Part shown: in pieces, positions 9,006 to 18,900 of the stretch | Layout of the letters: every line of letters begins with the position of its first letter | How positions within the stretch are numbered: position 1 is the first letter of the stretch | Source: CAYLNL01 sp964385175 | GTDB taxonomy: Bacteria > Bacteroidota > Bacteroidia > Flavobacteriales > Flavobacteriaceae | Assembly (NCBI GenBank): GCA_964385175.1 | Contig: CAYLNL010000005.1 | Span: 1 to 64,000, forward strand | Direction of reading: 5' to 3' | Length of the DNA stretch: 64,000 bases | Notes under the pieces: model-generated | Databases searched by the model: none | Told to the model about the DNA's origin: nothing | The model's input: only the letters and a program-made list of their open reading frames with translations | Translations under genes and position numbers: made by a program

Positions 9006-9953
9006 ATGACAGGAACGGTCTATAAGGCTACAGGTAGCTGGTGCACGGTGAAAATTGCCGATGGAAGACTATTTGAGTGTCGCATAAAAGGTGCTTTTCG
9101 CATACAGGACATTCAAAGCACTCACCCGGTAGTGGTGGGCGATGTGGTGTCTTTTGAGATAGCTGTTTCAGGAGATGAGTGTATAGGTAGGATAACCGAG
9201 GTTCACGAGCGGCGAAATTATATTGTTCGCAAATCGGTGAAACTTTCCAAGCGCACCCATATTCTTGCTGCCAATATAGACCAGGTTTTTTTGCTGGTAA
9301 CGCTTCGCCAGCCTCCTACATTTCCTGCTTTTATAGATAGGTTCCTGGTTACCGCTCAAGCGTATGGCATACCGGCAGAAATCCTCTTTAATAAGATAGA
9401 TATATATACTGACGGGGAATGGGCAGAGGTAGAGAGGTTACTGGGTATCTACCAAAAGATAGGTTATGAGTGTATAGCTGTTTCTGCGCTTACGGGCGAA
9501 GGGGTAGAGAAACTGAAGGAGCGAATGAAGGGGAAGGTAAGTTTATTTTCCGGGCATTCGGGCGCAGGAAAATCTACCTTGATAAATGCGCTGGAGCCGG
9601 GATTACTGTTGCCCACTGCAGCTATTTCCCGTCAACACGGGCAGGGACAGCACACTACTACGTTTGCAGAAATGCTGGACTTGAGTTTTGAGGCCGCCAT
9701 TATAGATACCCCGGGGATAAAAGGCTTTGGGCTGGTGGATATGGAAAAGGAGGAGATAGGTAATTATTTTCCTGAATTTTTTGCCTTGAAGAGCCAATGT
9801 AAGTTTTATAATTGTTTGCATGCCGATGAGCCTCAATGCGCTGTGAAAGATGCCCTGGATAAAGGAGAAGTGGCACAGAGCCGCTACAAAAGTTACCTGC
9901 AATTGCTACAGGACGATGGAGCTAACTACCGCGCTGATGTGTATGGGGAATAA
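9006..9953 (+). CDS. rsgA: Ribosome small-subunit GTPase RsgA
   Basis: Circularly permuted GTPase that helps mature the 30S subunit. An N-terminal OB-fold (about residues 1-75) is followed by the permuted motif order: G4 as LFNKIDIY, then G1 as GHSGAGKST near residue 183, then G3 as DTPGIKGFG. The C-terminal zinc knuckle shows CKFYNCLHADEPQC. The 315-residue length is normal. It stands alone between prfC (divergent) and panC (convergent). Confidence 0.97.
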   Translation: MTGTVYKATGSWCTVKIADGRLFECRIKGAFRIQDIQSTHPVVVGDVVSFEIAVSGDECIGRITEVHERRNYIVRKSVKLSKRTHILAANIDQVFLLVTLRQPPTFPAFIDRFLVTAQAYGIPAEILFNKIDIYTDGEWAEVERLLGIYQKIGYECIAVSALTGEGVEKLKERMKGKVSLFSGHSGAGKSTLINALEPGLLLPTAAISRQHGQGQHTTTFAEMLDLSFEAAIIDTPGIKGFGLVDMEKEEIGNYFPEFFALKSQCKFYNCLHADEPQCAVKDALDKGEVAQSRYKSYLQLLQDDGANYRADVYGE

Positions 9954-10027
9954 AAGAATAGTAAAGGATAAGAGAATTGAGGTTGAATGAAATTTTAAGC
10001 TGGTTGTTTTTAAAAATAACACACCTG

Positions 10028-10876
10028 TTATTCCAAAGGAATAGTATCTATAAGTCTCACCCCTTCCGCATAGACGGCTATAAATAACCGGTAAGTAGCA
10101 CCAGGGGTTTTTCTCAGCACCGGTTGCAACGTTATAGCATGGGCTATTTCCACGTATTCCAGTGAAAAATCAGGGTGAAGGGAAAACTGGGTGATAATCC
10201 AATCTTTAACGTTTTGGGCGCTTTGGGTTTTGAATTTCCCGGCGCCTTGCAGCAGGGTTTTATAAATAAAACCGGCTTTTTGACGCATTTCAGAAGACAA
10301 CCGCTCATTGCGCGAGCTCATCGCCAACCCGCTCGCCTCTCGCAGGATAGGGCAGCATATAATATGAATGGGCAGGCGGCGTTGTTTCACTAATTCTTGT
10401 ACAATGCGCAACTGCTGGTAATCTTTTTCTCCAAAATAAGCGCGGTGGGGCTCCACTGCCTCAAAAATTTTTAGTACCACGGTAGCTACCCCATTAAAAT
10501 GCCCTTTTCGGTGAGCGCCTTCCATACCAGCAGCTAAACCACCAAAGTGAAAAGCAGAAGCGTTCACGTTGCTCCCATACAATTCTTCTACGGTTGGGCA
10601 AAAAATAAACAGTACACCAGTTAGCTGTTGCAGTTTTGCCAGGTCTTCTTCCAGCATTCGGGGATATTTTTGCAGGTCTTCTGTATTCGTAAACTGGGTG
10701 GGGTTTACAAAAATACTCACTACTACCACCTCATTTTCTGTAAGCGCCCGTTTCACCAGCGAAAGATGCCCTTCATGAAGCGCTCCCATAGTAGGAACCA
10801 GCCCAATAGAGTTGCCTTTCTCCCTTCTTTTACATAGCTCATCACGGAGGTCTTTTATATGGTTAAAAACAATCAC
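10028..10876 (-). CDS. panC: Pantothenate synthetase
   Basis: ATP-dependent ligation of pantoate and beta-alanine, the last step of vitamin B5 synthesis. The nucleotidyltransferase signature PTMGALHEGHLSLVKRA is complete; FVNPTQF, FGEKDYQQL and the MSSRNERLS segment follow. The open frame reaches 10957, but a TATGTTTG -7 box at 10896-10903 falls inside it, so I place the start at the GTG at 10876 (protein begins VIVFNHIKDLRDEL, matching the family's usual opening); this gives 282 residues. It is divergent from the glycogen-synthase-like operon. panD is not adjacent. Confidence 0.95.
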   Translation of the reverse strand: MIVFNHIKDLRDELCKRREKGNSIGLVPTMGALHEGHLSLVKRALTENEVVVVSIFVNPTQFTNTEDLQKYPRMLEEDLAKLQQLTGVLFIFCPTVEELYGSNVNASAFHFGGLAAGMEGAHRKGHFNGVATVVLKIFEAVEPHRAYFGEKDYQQLRIVQELVKQRRLPIHIICCPILREASGLAMSSRNERLSSEMRQKAGFIYKTLLQGAGKFKTQSAQNVKDWIITQFSLHPDFSLEYVEIAHAITLQPVLRKTPGATYRLFIAVYAEGVRLIDTIPLE

Positions 10877-10895
10877 GTTCCTTGTGTATAAACCA

Positions 10896-10903
10896 CAAAC
10901 ATA
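10896..10903 (-). promoter_or_regulatory. -7 promoter box of panC
   Basis: TATGTTTG on the minus strand, 20 bp before the GTG start at 10876. It lies only 31 bp from the opposed box at 10935-10942, so the divergent promoters overlap. Confidence 0.5.
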
Positions 10904-10934
10904 TACATTTTTAGAGTGATTGCGATAATTTTTG

Positions 10935-10942
10935 TAACTTTG
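10935..10942 (+). promoter_or_regulatory. -7 promoter box of the glgA-like operon
   Basis: TAACTTTG matches TAnnTTTG, 38 bp before the ATG at 10981. Confidence 0.55.
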
Positions 10943-10980
10943 TATCCCCAAGTTCAATGCAACCCAAGAAATAGAGACGT

Positions 10981-11787
10981 ATGACCGGCATCAAGATATT
11001 GTTTGTATCTTCTGAAGTTATTCCCTACCTGCCCGAAAATGAAATTTCATTTATCTCGTATGAAGCCCCAAGAATGGTGAATAGCCATGGAGGACAAATA
11101 CGCATTTTTATGCCCCGGTTTGGAAATATCAATGAACGGCGACATCAGCTTCACGAAGTAATACGATTATCAGGTTTAAATTTAGTAGTGAATGATGTGG
11201 ACATGCCGTTAATTATTAAAGTATCTTCTATTCCTAAAGACCGTATCCAAGTATATTTTATAGATAATGAAGAGTACTTTAAGCGAAAGGCTACTTTTTC
11301 TGATGAGGAAGGTAATTTTTTCTCTGATAATGATGAGCGTGCTATTTTTTTCGCTAAGGGAGTTGTTGAAACAGTTAAAAAACTCAACTGGTCGCCAGAT
11401 ATAATACATGTTCATGGCTGGATGAGTTCTTTGGTGCCATTGTATTTACAAAATTATTATGCAGATGAGCCGCTGTTTTCTCAAAGTAAAATAATAACCT
11501 CTGTATATAAGAAAGAATTTGAGGGAACGTTAGATGATAAGATGATAGATAAAATACGATTTGACGGTATTGGCGAAAAAGCTCTCGGAGCTTTAAAAAA
11601 AGCTACCTACAGTAATTTGCTTAAGGTGGCTATTGATAATTCTGATGGGGTTATTATAGCTTCTAAAGAAATACCTAATGACCTCCAGGAATACATTATC
11701 ACCTTGAAAAAACCCGTTTTATCGTATATAGAAAAAGACCAGTTTGAAGAACCGTATTTACAGTTTTACAAAACTATACTACCTTAA
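10981..11787 (+). CDS. Glycogen/starch synthase N-terminal domain protein
   Basis: A 268-residue protein corresponding to the N-terminal Rossmann domain of GT5 glycogen synthases. It has LFVSSEVIPYLPENEISF, a position where active enzymes usually read KTGGLxDV, and PDIIHVHGWMSSLVPLYL. The C-terminal GT1-like half that completes the active site is absent, and the nucleotide-sugar-binding KTGG motif is not conserved. Bacteroidota commonly carry this half-length gene next to panC. It is followed 5 bp later by a DUF4270 lipoprotein and then glmS, so a role in envelope sugar metabolism or regulation is plausible. Glycogen synthesis itself is unlikely. Confidence 0.8.
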   Translation: MTGIKILFVSSEVIPYLPENEISFISYEAPRMVNSHGGQIRIFMPRFGNINERRHQLHEVIRLSGLNLVVNDVDMPLIIKVSSIPKDRIQVYFIDNEEYFKRKATFSDEEGNFFSDNDERAIFFAKGVVETVKKLNWSPDIIHVHGWMSSLVPLYLQNYYADEPLFSQSKIITSVYKKEFEGTLDDKMIDKIRFDGIGEKALGALKKATYSNLLKVAIDNSDGVIIASKEIPNDLQEYIITLKKPVLSYIEKDQFEEPYLQFYKTILP

Positions 11788-11792
11788 ACCCT

Positions 11793-13442
11793 ATGAACCC
11801 AATAAAAAAAATTGTATATGCTTTACTCCTCTGCATATCGGTAACATTTTTGTCTTGCGAAGATGATTTTAATCGCATTGGAACCAATGTTGTCTCTGGA
11901 GGGCATTTTGATTTGAACCGGGCATATATAGATGTATTTTCTTATAATAGGAATATAACCAGTGTACAAACCAACGCGCTTCCCATCTACCAGTTAGGAA
12001 GATATACCGACCCTGTTTATGGAGAAAAACAAGCCTATATTGTTACCCAACTTTCCCTGCAAACCCCCAACCCTACCTTTGGCGCCTATGACCAGGCAGA
12101 GGAAGACAATGCCGATACAGATGATAATCACCTTACCATCCCTGAGAATGAAACAATTACCCAGGTCTATTTAGATATTCCCTTTTTTAGCACCCTGGAG
12201 GAGACAGACGAGGATGGGAATCGCACGTTTACGATAGATTCTACTTATGGAAATGCCGCTGCCTCTTTTCAATTACGGGTAGAAGAACTCACTTATTATC
12301 TGAGAGATTTAGACCCTGTTTCTCAATTTCAGCAACCTCAAAAATATTTTTCTGACCAGGATTTTTCTGCTTATACAGGTGCTTTGCTATACAACCAGTT
12401 ATTTACGATAGACCCAGCCGAAATAGTGATTTATAAAGAAGACGACCCTGAAACAGAGAAAAATGAAGCTGAAGAGGTTAAGGAACGACTCACCCCAAGG
12501 ATTCGAATCCCGCTCAACAGTACCTTTTTTCAACAGAAAATAATAGACGCTGAGGGCTCCACATCGCTATTAAATAACGTTAATTTTCATGAATATTTTA
12601 GAGGTTTGTATATCTCTACCTCCTCTTTTTCAGATGATTTGCTCATGTTGCTTGACCTTTCTCAAGCCCAGGTAACTATTGAATATGAGTATGACAAGGT
12701 AGATACAAAGAATACAGATACTACCGATGATGACGAAATTATACAAGAAACCGCTACTGTTGGATTGAGCCTTGCCGGCAATATAATAAATAGTATGGTA
12801 AATAGTCCCTATCCCCCGGAAATAGATGAACAGTTGAATAATAATGACAATGCCTCACGTCTTTACCTCCAAGGCGGGCAAGGCACGCTGGTTGAAATAA
12901 AATTATTTGATGAAGATGATTCTGATGACCGGTTAAATGAAATTAAAGCTAATAATTGGTTGATAAATGAAGCCAACTTAACGTTTTATATAGATAGAGA
13001 AACCTTAGACAATGCTGGTAATGCACCCGAACCACAGCGTATTTACGTATATGATTTAGACACTAACATTCCTATTATAGATTATTACCTGGATGGAACT
13101 GCAAATATACTATCCAATTCCCTGCTTTCCAGGACTATTTATGGAGGGGTCATAGAAAAAGATGATGATGGAAAAGGCATACGCTATAAAATACGCCTCA
13201 CCGACCATATCAATAATATTCTCAGAAAAGACGCAGAAAATGTACGACTTGGGTTAGTCATCATCTCAGACATAAATAGTGTAAACGCTGCGACTGCCCA
13301 TCTTAACACCGGCGAAGAAGTGAGCACCGTAACCACATCGGTTATAAATCCATTGAGCACTGTTCTGTATGGCTCTCACCCAGATGTGGAGGAAGATAAA
13401 CGCCTGCGACTTGAGATTTTTTATACACAACCCTACAACTAA
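11793..13442 (+). CDS. DUF4270 family lipoprotein
   Basis: A 549-residue exported lipoprotein: a signal peptide ends in the lipobox TFLSC with Cys22, followed by EDD. The body is rich in Asp, Asn and Thr and in predicted beta strands. It carries the recurrent DUF4270 features, such as the early YQLGRYTDPVYGEKQAYIVT segment and ITQVYLDIPF. Family members are outer-membrane lipoproteins of unknown function in Bacteroidota. The gene lies 5 bp after the glgA-like gene and 18 bp before glmS, a neighbourhood I know from many Bacteroidota. Confidence 0.85.
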   Translation: MNPIKKIVYALLLCISVTFLSCEDDFNRIGTNVVSGGHFDLNRAYIDVFSYNRNITSVQTNALPIYQLGRYTDPVYGEKQAYIVTQLSLQTPNPTFGAYDQAEEDNADTDDNHLTIPENETITQVYLDIPFFSTLEETDEDGNRTFTIDSTYGNAAASFQLRVEELTYYLRDLDPVSQFQQPQKYFSDQDFSAYTGALLYNQLFTIDPAEIVIYKEDDPETEKNEAEEVKERLTPRIRIPLNSTFFQQKIIDAEGSTSLLNNVNFHEYFRGLYISTSSFSDDLLMLLDLSQAQVTIEYEYDKVDTKNTDTTDDDEIIQETATVGLSLAGNIINSMVNSPYPPEIDEQLNNNDNASRLYLQGGQGTLVEIKLFDEDDSDDRLNEIKANNWLINEANLTFYIDRETLDNAGNAPEPQRIYVYDLDTNIPIIDYYLDGTANILSNSLLSRTIYGGVIEKDDDGKGIRYKIRLTDHINNILRKDAENVRLGLVIISDINSVNAATAHLNTGEEVSTVTTSVINPLSTVLYGSHPDVEEDKRLRLEIFYTQPYN

Positions 13443-13460
13443 CCTCTAAATAAACCTGCT

Positions 13461-15308
13461 ATGTGTGGAATTGTTGGTTATATAGGAAACCGCGAAGCCT
13501 ATCCTATTCTCATAAAAGGATTAGAACGATTAGAATACCGTGGCTATGATAGCTCTGGTATAGCCTTGTACGATGGCTCACACATTCAACTCAGTAAAAC
13601 AAAAGGAAAAGTAGCCTTATTACGCGAAAAAACAGAAAGAGAAATTTCTACCTCTGGCAAATTGGGAATAGCTCACACCCGATGGGCTACTCATGGCGAG
13701 CCGAATGATGTGAATGCCCATCCCCACTATTCTAATTCTGGCGACCTGGTGATTATTCATAACGGCATTATAGAGAATTACGACTCTATTAAAAAAGAAC
13801 TCCTCAAAAGAGGCTATACCTTTACTTCTGATACCGATACAGAAGTGTTGGTAAACCTTATTGAAGATGTGAAACTAAAAGAGAACGTGAAACTCGGGAA
13901 AGCCCTTCAAATAGCCCTTAACCAGGTGGTAGGCGCTTATGCCATTGTAGTTTTTGACCGCACTAAACCCGATGAAATTGTTGTAGCCCGTCTTGGCAGC
14001 CCGCTAACTATAGGTATTGGAGAAGATGAATTTTTCATAGCCTCTGATGCTTCTCCTTTTATTGAATATACTAATAATGCCATATACCTGGAAGACGAGG
14101 AAATGGCCATTATACGAAAGGGACGGGAGGTGCGGGTGCGTAAAATTAAAGACGATTCATTGGTAGATCCCTACATCCAGGAATTGCAATTAAATTTAGA
14201 ACAAATAGAAAAAGATGGTTATGAGCATTTTATGCTCAAAGAAATCTATGAACAACCCAGGGCGATAAAAGACACCTATCGCGGTCGGCTGGTAGCAAAA
14301 AAAGGCATTATAAAGATGGCGGGAGTAGAAGACCATCTTGGCAAATTTCTTCACGCCCATCGCATTATTATTGTAGGTTGCGGCACCTCCTGGCATGCCG
14401 GTTTAGTAGCCGAGTATCTTTTTGAAGACCTGGCGCGCATACCCGTAGAGGTAGAATACGCCTCTGAGTTTCGCTACCGTAACCCAATCATCACAGAAAA
14501 AGATGTGGTTATCGCCATTTCCCAGTCTGGAGAAACCGCCGATACTCTTGCAGCCATTAAACTGGCCCGTGAAAAAGGCGCCTTTGTTTTTGGCGTATGT
14601 AATGTGGTAGGCTCTTCCATTGCAAGAGCCACCCACGCAGGCGCCTACACACATGCAGGACCCGAAATAGGAGTAGCCTCTACCAAAGCCTTCACCACCC
14701 AGGTTACCGTACTGGCTCTTATAGCCTTAAAATTAGCCAAAGCTAAGGGCTCTCTTTCCCAATCAGAATACCAAAATTACCTTGCCGATTTAGAAGCTAT
14801 TCCCGATAAGGTGCTAAAAACTCTTCAAACAGATGTGGATGTAAAAAAAATAGCCGCTATATACCAACATGCTGCTAACTTTTTGTACCTGGGCAGAGGA
14901 TACAATTTCCCGGTGGCTTTAGAAGGAGCCTTAAAACTAAAAGAAATTTCCTATATTCATGCTGAAGGCTACCCTGCTGCCGAAATGAAGCACGGACCCA
15001 TAGCTCTTATAGATGAGCAAATGCCAGTAGTGGTTATAGCTCCTAAAAAAGGACACTATGAAAAAGTAGTGAGCAATATACAAGAAATAAAATCCAGGAA
15101 AGGCAAAATCATTGCTATCATTACCCAAGGCGATACGGTAGTGAAAAACATTGCAGACTACGTTATAGAAGTTCCCGAAACAGCAGAGCCGCTTACTCCC
15201 ATACTCACTACCATTCCGCTTCAACTCCTCTCTTACCATATAGCTGTGATGCGGGGATGCAATGTAGATCAACCCAGGAATCTGGCAAAATCTGTTACGG
15301 TGGAATAA
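13461..15308 (+). CDS. glmS: Glucosamine-6-phosphate synthase (isomerizing)
   Basis: Makes glucosamine-6-phosphate from fructose-6-phosphate and glutamine, the entry to UDP-GlcNAc and hence peptidoglycan and LPS. The protein starts MCGIVGYIG, so Cys2 is the glutaminase nucleophile after Met removal. Two SIS sugar-isomerase domains follow (about residues 285-430 and 465-600), with CGTSWHAG, SQSGETADTLAA and EGALKLKEISYIHAEGYPA. The end reads DQPRNLAKSVTVE as in the family. It is the third gene of its operon. No glmS ribozyme is seen upstream. Confidence 0.98.
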   Translation: MCGIVGYIGNREAYPILIKGLERLEYRGYDSSGIALYDGSHIQLSKTKGKVALLREKTEREISTSGKLGIAHTRWATHGEPNDVNAHPHYSNSGDLVIIHNGIIENYDSIKKELLKRGYTFTSDTDTEVLVNLIEDVKLKENVKLGKALQIALNQVVGAYAIVVFDRTKPDEIVVARLGSPLTIGIGEDEFFIASDASPFIEYTNNAIYLEDEEMAIIRKGREVRVRKIKDDSLVDPYIQELQLNLEQIEKDGYEHFMLKEIYEQPRAIKDTYRGRLVAKKGIIKMAGVEDHLGKFLHAHRIIIVGCGTSWHAGLVAEYLFEDLARIPVEVEYASEFRYRNPIITEKDVVIAISQSGETADTLAAIKLAREKGAFVFGVCNVVGSSIARATHAGAYTHAGPEIGVASTKAFTTQVTVLALIALKLAKAKGSLSQSEYQNYLADLEAIPDKVLKTLQTDVDVKKIAAIYQHAANFLYLGRGYNFPVALEGALKLKEISYIHAEGYPAAEMKHGPIALIDEQMPVVVIAPKKGHYEKVVSNIQEIKSRKGKIIAIITQGDTVVKNIADYVIEVPETAEPLTPILTTIPLQLLSYHIAVMRGCNVDQPRNLAKSVTVE

Positions 15309-15368
15309 TTTCCTTCGCTATCTTACTTATAAGATGCTAAGATAATTTAACAAATAGTAAATAAAGAA

Positions 15369-15403
15369 ATTTACGGGATAAGAAATTAACCTTTCCCGTA
15401 AAT
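15369..15403. terminator. Possible terminator hairpin between glmS and the RRM gene
   Basis: A 10-bp perfect inverted repeat, ATTTACGGGA (15369-15378) and TCCCGTAAAT (15394-15403), lies between convergent genes. On the minus strand it is followed by a T-rich tract, so it would best serve the RRM gene. Confidence 0.45.
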
Positions 15404-15450
15404 CTTGTCTCGTAAAATGCTTTTAATACGCCTGTTTAAAAAACAAAAAC

Positions 15451-15747
15451 CTATTGTCTATTTCGCCACTGACGCGATTCTCCTCGGTTAGAACGAGCAT
15501 TTTCTTCTTTTGGATTCGCCTTTTTTACAACAATTACCCTTCCATTCACCTCAGTTTCATTCAAATTTTCAATGGCAGAAAGTGCTTGGCTGTCATTTGG
15601 CATTTCAACAAACCCATATCCCTTGGACCGACCGGTGAGCTTGTCCATAATAATTTTTACAGAGCTTACGTCTCCATATTCTTCAAAAAGTTCCCTCAAG
15701 GTAGATTCTTGAGTTTCATAATTCAATTTTGTTACAAAAATGTTCAT
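15451..15747 (-). CDS. RNA recognition motif (RRM) protein
   Basis: A 98-residue protein made of one RRM domain plus a basic tail. RNP2 is seen as MNIFVTKLNY at the start and RNP1 as GRSKGYGFVEM near residue 44; the end is rich in Arg, Asn and Gly (RSNRGESRQWRNRQ). Small single-RRM proteins of this kind bind single-stranded RNA and are common in Bacteroidota and cyanobacteria, where some rise with cold. It is monocistronic. Its RNA targets cannot be inferred. Confidence 0.93.
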   Translation of the reverse strand: MNIFVTKLNYETQESTLRELFEEYGDVSSVKIIMDKLTGRSKGYGFVEMPNDSQALSAIENLNETEVNGRVIVVKKANPKEENARSNRGESRQWRNRQ

Positions 15748-15943
15748 AGATACTAAAATAAATTAATTATACCGTATTTGCACGGTGTTATTCAAGTTAC
15801 AAAAATACATTTTTTAAATCACGTACACCATTTTTCCCTTTTTATTTTTAAAATTTATTTAGAACACCTTTAAAAATCAGCCTCATATACCTACAACCAT
15901 TAGGCGTAAGCAAAAATGTTATTATCTTGGATACCCTATCTCT

Positions 15944-18900
15944 TTACCTCACAACTGCTATCCACTGCCCTTTCGTGTGCACCCGGAAATTGTTATTATA
16001 CATAGCTTCGCCATAAACACCCGGCATATAATAGGTGCCGGCGTATGAGGCACTCAGCAATATACGCAGTGTTTTGCTCTCTTTCGGGTTTATATCAAAA
16101 TAAAAATACGCCCGGTCATCTCGCAAATCAGTATGCGTTACAGTATTGGCGGCAAACTCGCCAAAATCTGTAAACCGCGTATTCACAATTTCCCATCCAC
16201 TTGGTAAAATTTGGGTGAGCGCCACATTTTTTACCGTTTCGTTTGTTTGATTGGTAAGGGTTACCTCCGCTACAAAATCAGTTCCTTGCGGGAGTGAATT
16301 TACAGATAAAGTTTTTCCATCTCTTCCCTTATAAGAAACAGTTGCCGAGAAGCCGCTCTGTTCTGGTTTCTCATCGCCTACCGGTAAAAGACCCGATACT
16401 GCTACCTGCACAAAAACCGTATTATTACCATTATTTTTCAATAGTACCCGGTTGGCTCCCTTCTGGATGGAAAGCGGGCGAACAGCCAGCGACTTTTCAC
16501 TATTCAACGCCTCTTGTTTACCATTGGCGCTAAAAGAAACCGATATGGATTTTCCTCCTATAAGCTGGGCAAATTTAGCCATCGCCATCAAACCATACGC
16601 TGTTGTTTGGGTACTCATCCACCGGTTTTCGTTCAGCATGTTGGCAAGCGTTTTTGCAGCTTCCTGCGCACGGTTTTTATCGCCTAATATCACCAGTGTT
16701 TCCAGGGACATGGCTTGGTTTCGCTCAGTAGAACCATACGTATAATAATCATATTGCAGTGGCTGAATGGCTTTAGCAGCCGATTTATATAGTTCCCAGG
16801 CAGCTTTCTTTTGCCCTATGAGGGCGTATGCGGCCGCTAAACGATGCTTGGTTTCAGTGCTTATGTTTGCAGTTTCCCGCAGTCGGTTCATAGAAGACAC
16901 GTCGGGTTGTCCCGCGAGCGCCAGCGTGTATAGGCGATATGCTTGCGCAAAGTCTGAATTAGTAGGGTTTTTTCGCCATTGGCGTGCGGCTTGTTTTTGA
17001 TACACTACCCAACTGTTCTTGAAACCAATAGGCAATACGTAACCTTTTTTTTCTGCCTCCAGGAGGAAATGACCGGCATAGCTGCTACCCCAATCATTAG
17101 CATAATTTTGCCCTTGCCAATATGAAAAACCTCCGTTTGGCATCTGGAAAGCGGCTAGTTTTTTAATCGCAGTTTCCACATACATCTTACTTTCTTTTGC
17201 TTTATCTGTGGTAAGGTCAAACACATCTCCCATATATAATTGAGGGAAGGCGCCAGATGTTACCTGTTCTACACAGCCATGGGGATATTGAATGAGATAG
17301 CTCATGCGCCCGCTAAAGTTTACAGGAGGCAAAGAAGAAAATTCTATTTGCGCTTTATTACTTCCCGAAACGCCAAACGTTTCTACTTCAATGGTTTTAC
17401 TACTACCAGCTTCTAACGCTATCTTCTGAACGGTAGTGGCTATTGGGTTGGGGTTCATCACCTGCATTTCCACCTGGTAAGAAGCTTTTTCCCCATTGCC
17501 GGAGGCCTCTATTGCCAGGTTGGCGATGCCTTCTCTATCTGTAACTTCCAGCTCAAAATAAACCATTTTTTCATCGGGTTGCGAGAACTCGAGCGATTGG
17601 GAATTGGCGCCTATTATTTTGTAGGCAGCGTTACCTTTTAGGTTTATGGTTACATCTTTTATTTTATTTTCCATCGCAAATACGGTAACCGGAAGGATTA
17701 CTTTTTCTCCGGGGCTTATTTTTCGGGGTAAAGAAGCCAGTACCATGAGGGGTTTGCGTACAGGAGTAGTTTTTTCAGCGCTGCCGTAGGCTTCAGTATC
17801 AGGATTTTCAGCTACTACCATGGTGCGTACAGACCCTACATATTTTGGAATTTTAATTTGATGGGCTTTTGTTTCTCCTTTTTTGAGGCTGAAAGGGCCA
17901 GCGTATATGACCATTGGTTTAAAGCGGTTAGCTTTCTTATTTTTCGCCCCGGCAGCGGCTTCTGCACCTCCAATAGAAAACACCTGGTCTATGCGCCCTC
18001 CGTAAGCGCCAATTACATTATCATACACATCCCAGGTTTTTATACCAAGCGCCTCTCGGGCATAGAAACTGTTCCATGGATTAGGGGTTTCAAAGCGCGT
18101 TAAATCTAATAATCCCTCATCTACCATAGCAAGAGTATAGGTCATGGGTTTACCGCTCTTTTCGCTTACCTTCAGGGTAACAGTTTCTTCGGGTTTCAAT
18201 ACTTCCGGTAGGGTTAGTTTTGGCTCCAGCTTGGTCGCCGGGTTTTCTACCGAAATGGGCATTACTCCATAAAGACGTATGGGTAAATCATTGGCGGTAT
18301 AGGCGTGGGGTTGCAGCAACGATATGTGAATATACACATTGGGCGTGTAGCGTTGGGTAATGGGGATTTCAAATTTTGTTTCTCCTTTCTTGGGCGTTAT
18401 CCACAAGGCATCGAGAATTTCGCTGCCGTTTTCTATGGTTACCAAAGCCCTGCCGGCTTCTCCGCTGGGAAACGTAACAATGGCTTTATCTCCCACTTTA
18501 TAAGCGGGTTTGTCTGTAGAAAATAATAGCATGGTAGCCGCAGATGGGTCATTTTTCATAGATTTTCCAGCCCAGCCCGGCCAATCTATATAAACAACCT
18601 TCCCGGTAGCATGCCCGCTTTGCGAGTCTTCTACCCGCACTAAGTAGCGCCCCCATTCAGGATATTTCAACTCAAACTCGAAGGAAGCTTTTCCATTGTC
18701 GTCTGTGCTCAGGGTTTGTTCGAATACTTTTTCGTAGTAAGAACCAGAGGCGTATGAGGATAGATTTTCGGCTGAGGTTTCCCACCACCAACGCCACCCT
18801 ATTTTGTGGATGGTAACTTGTAGATTGTCGGCAGGTTTGGGGTTTCCCTTTTCATTTAATGAAACTACTTCAAAACGGTGCTTCGTATCGGTGAGCAACA

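Noticed and set aside
13443..13460. glmS ribozyme upstream of glmS
   Set aside because: Only an 18-bp gap separates DUF4270 and glmS, too short for the ribozyme, which is also not expected in this phylum.
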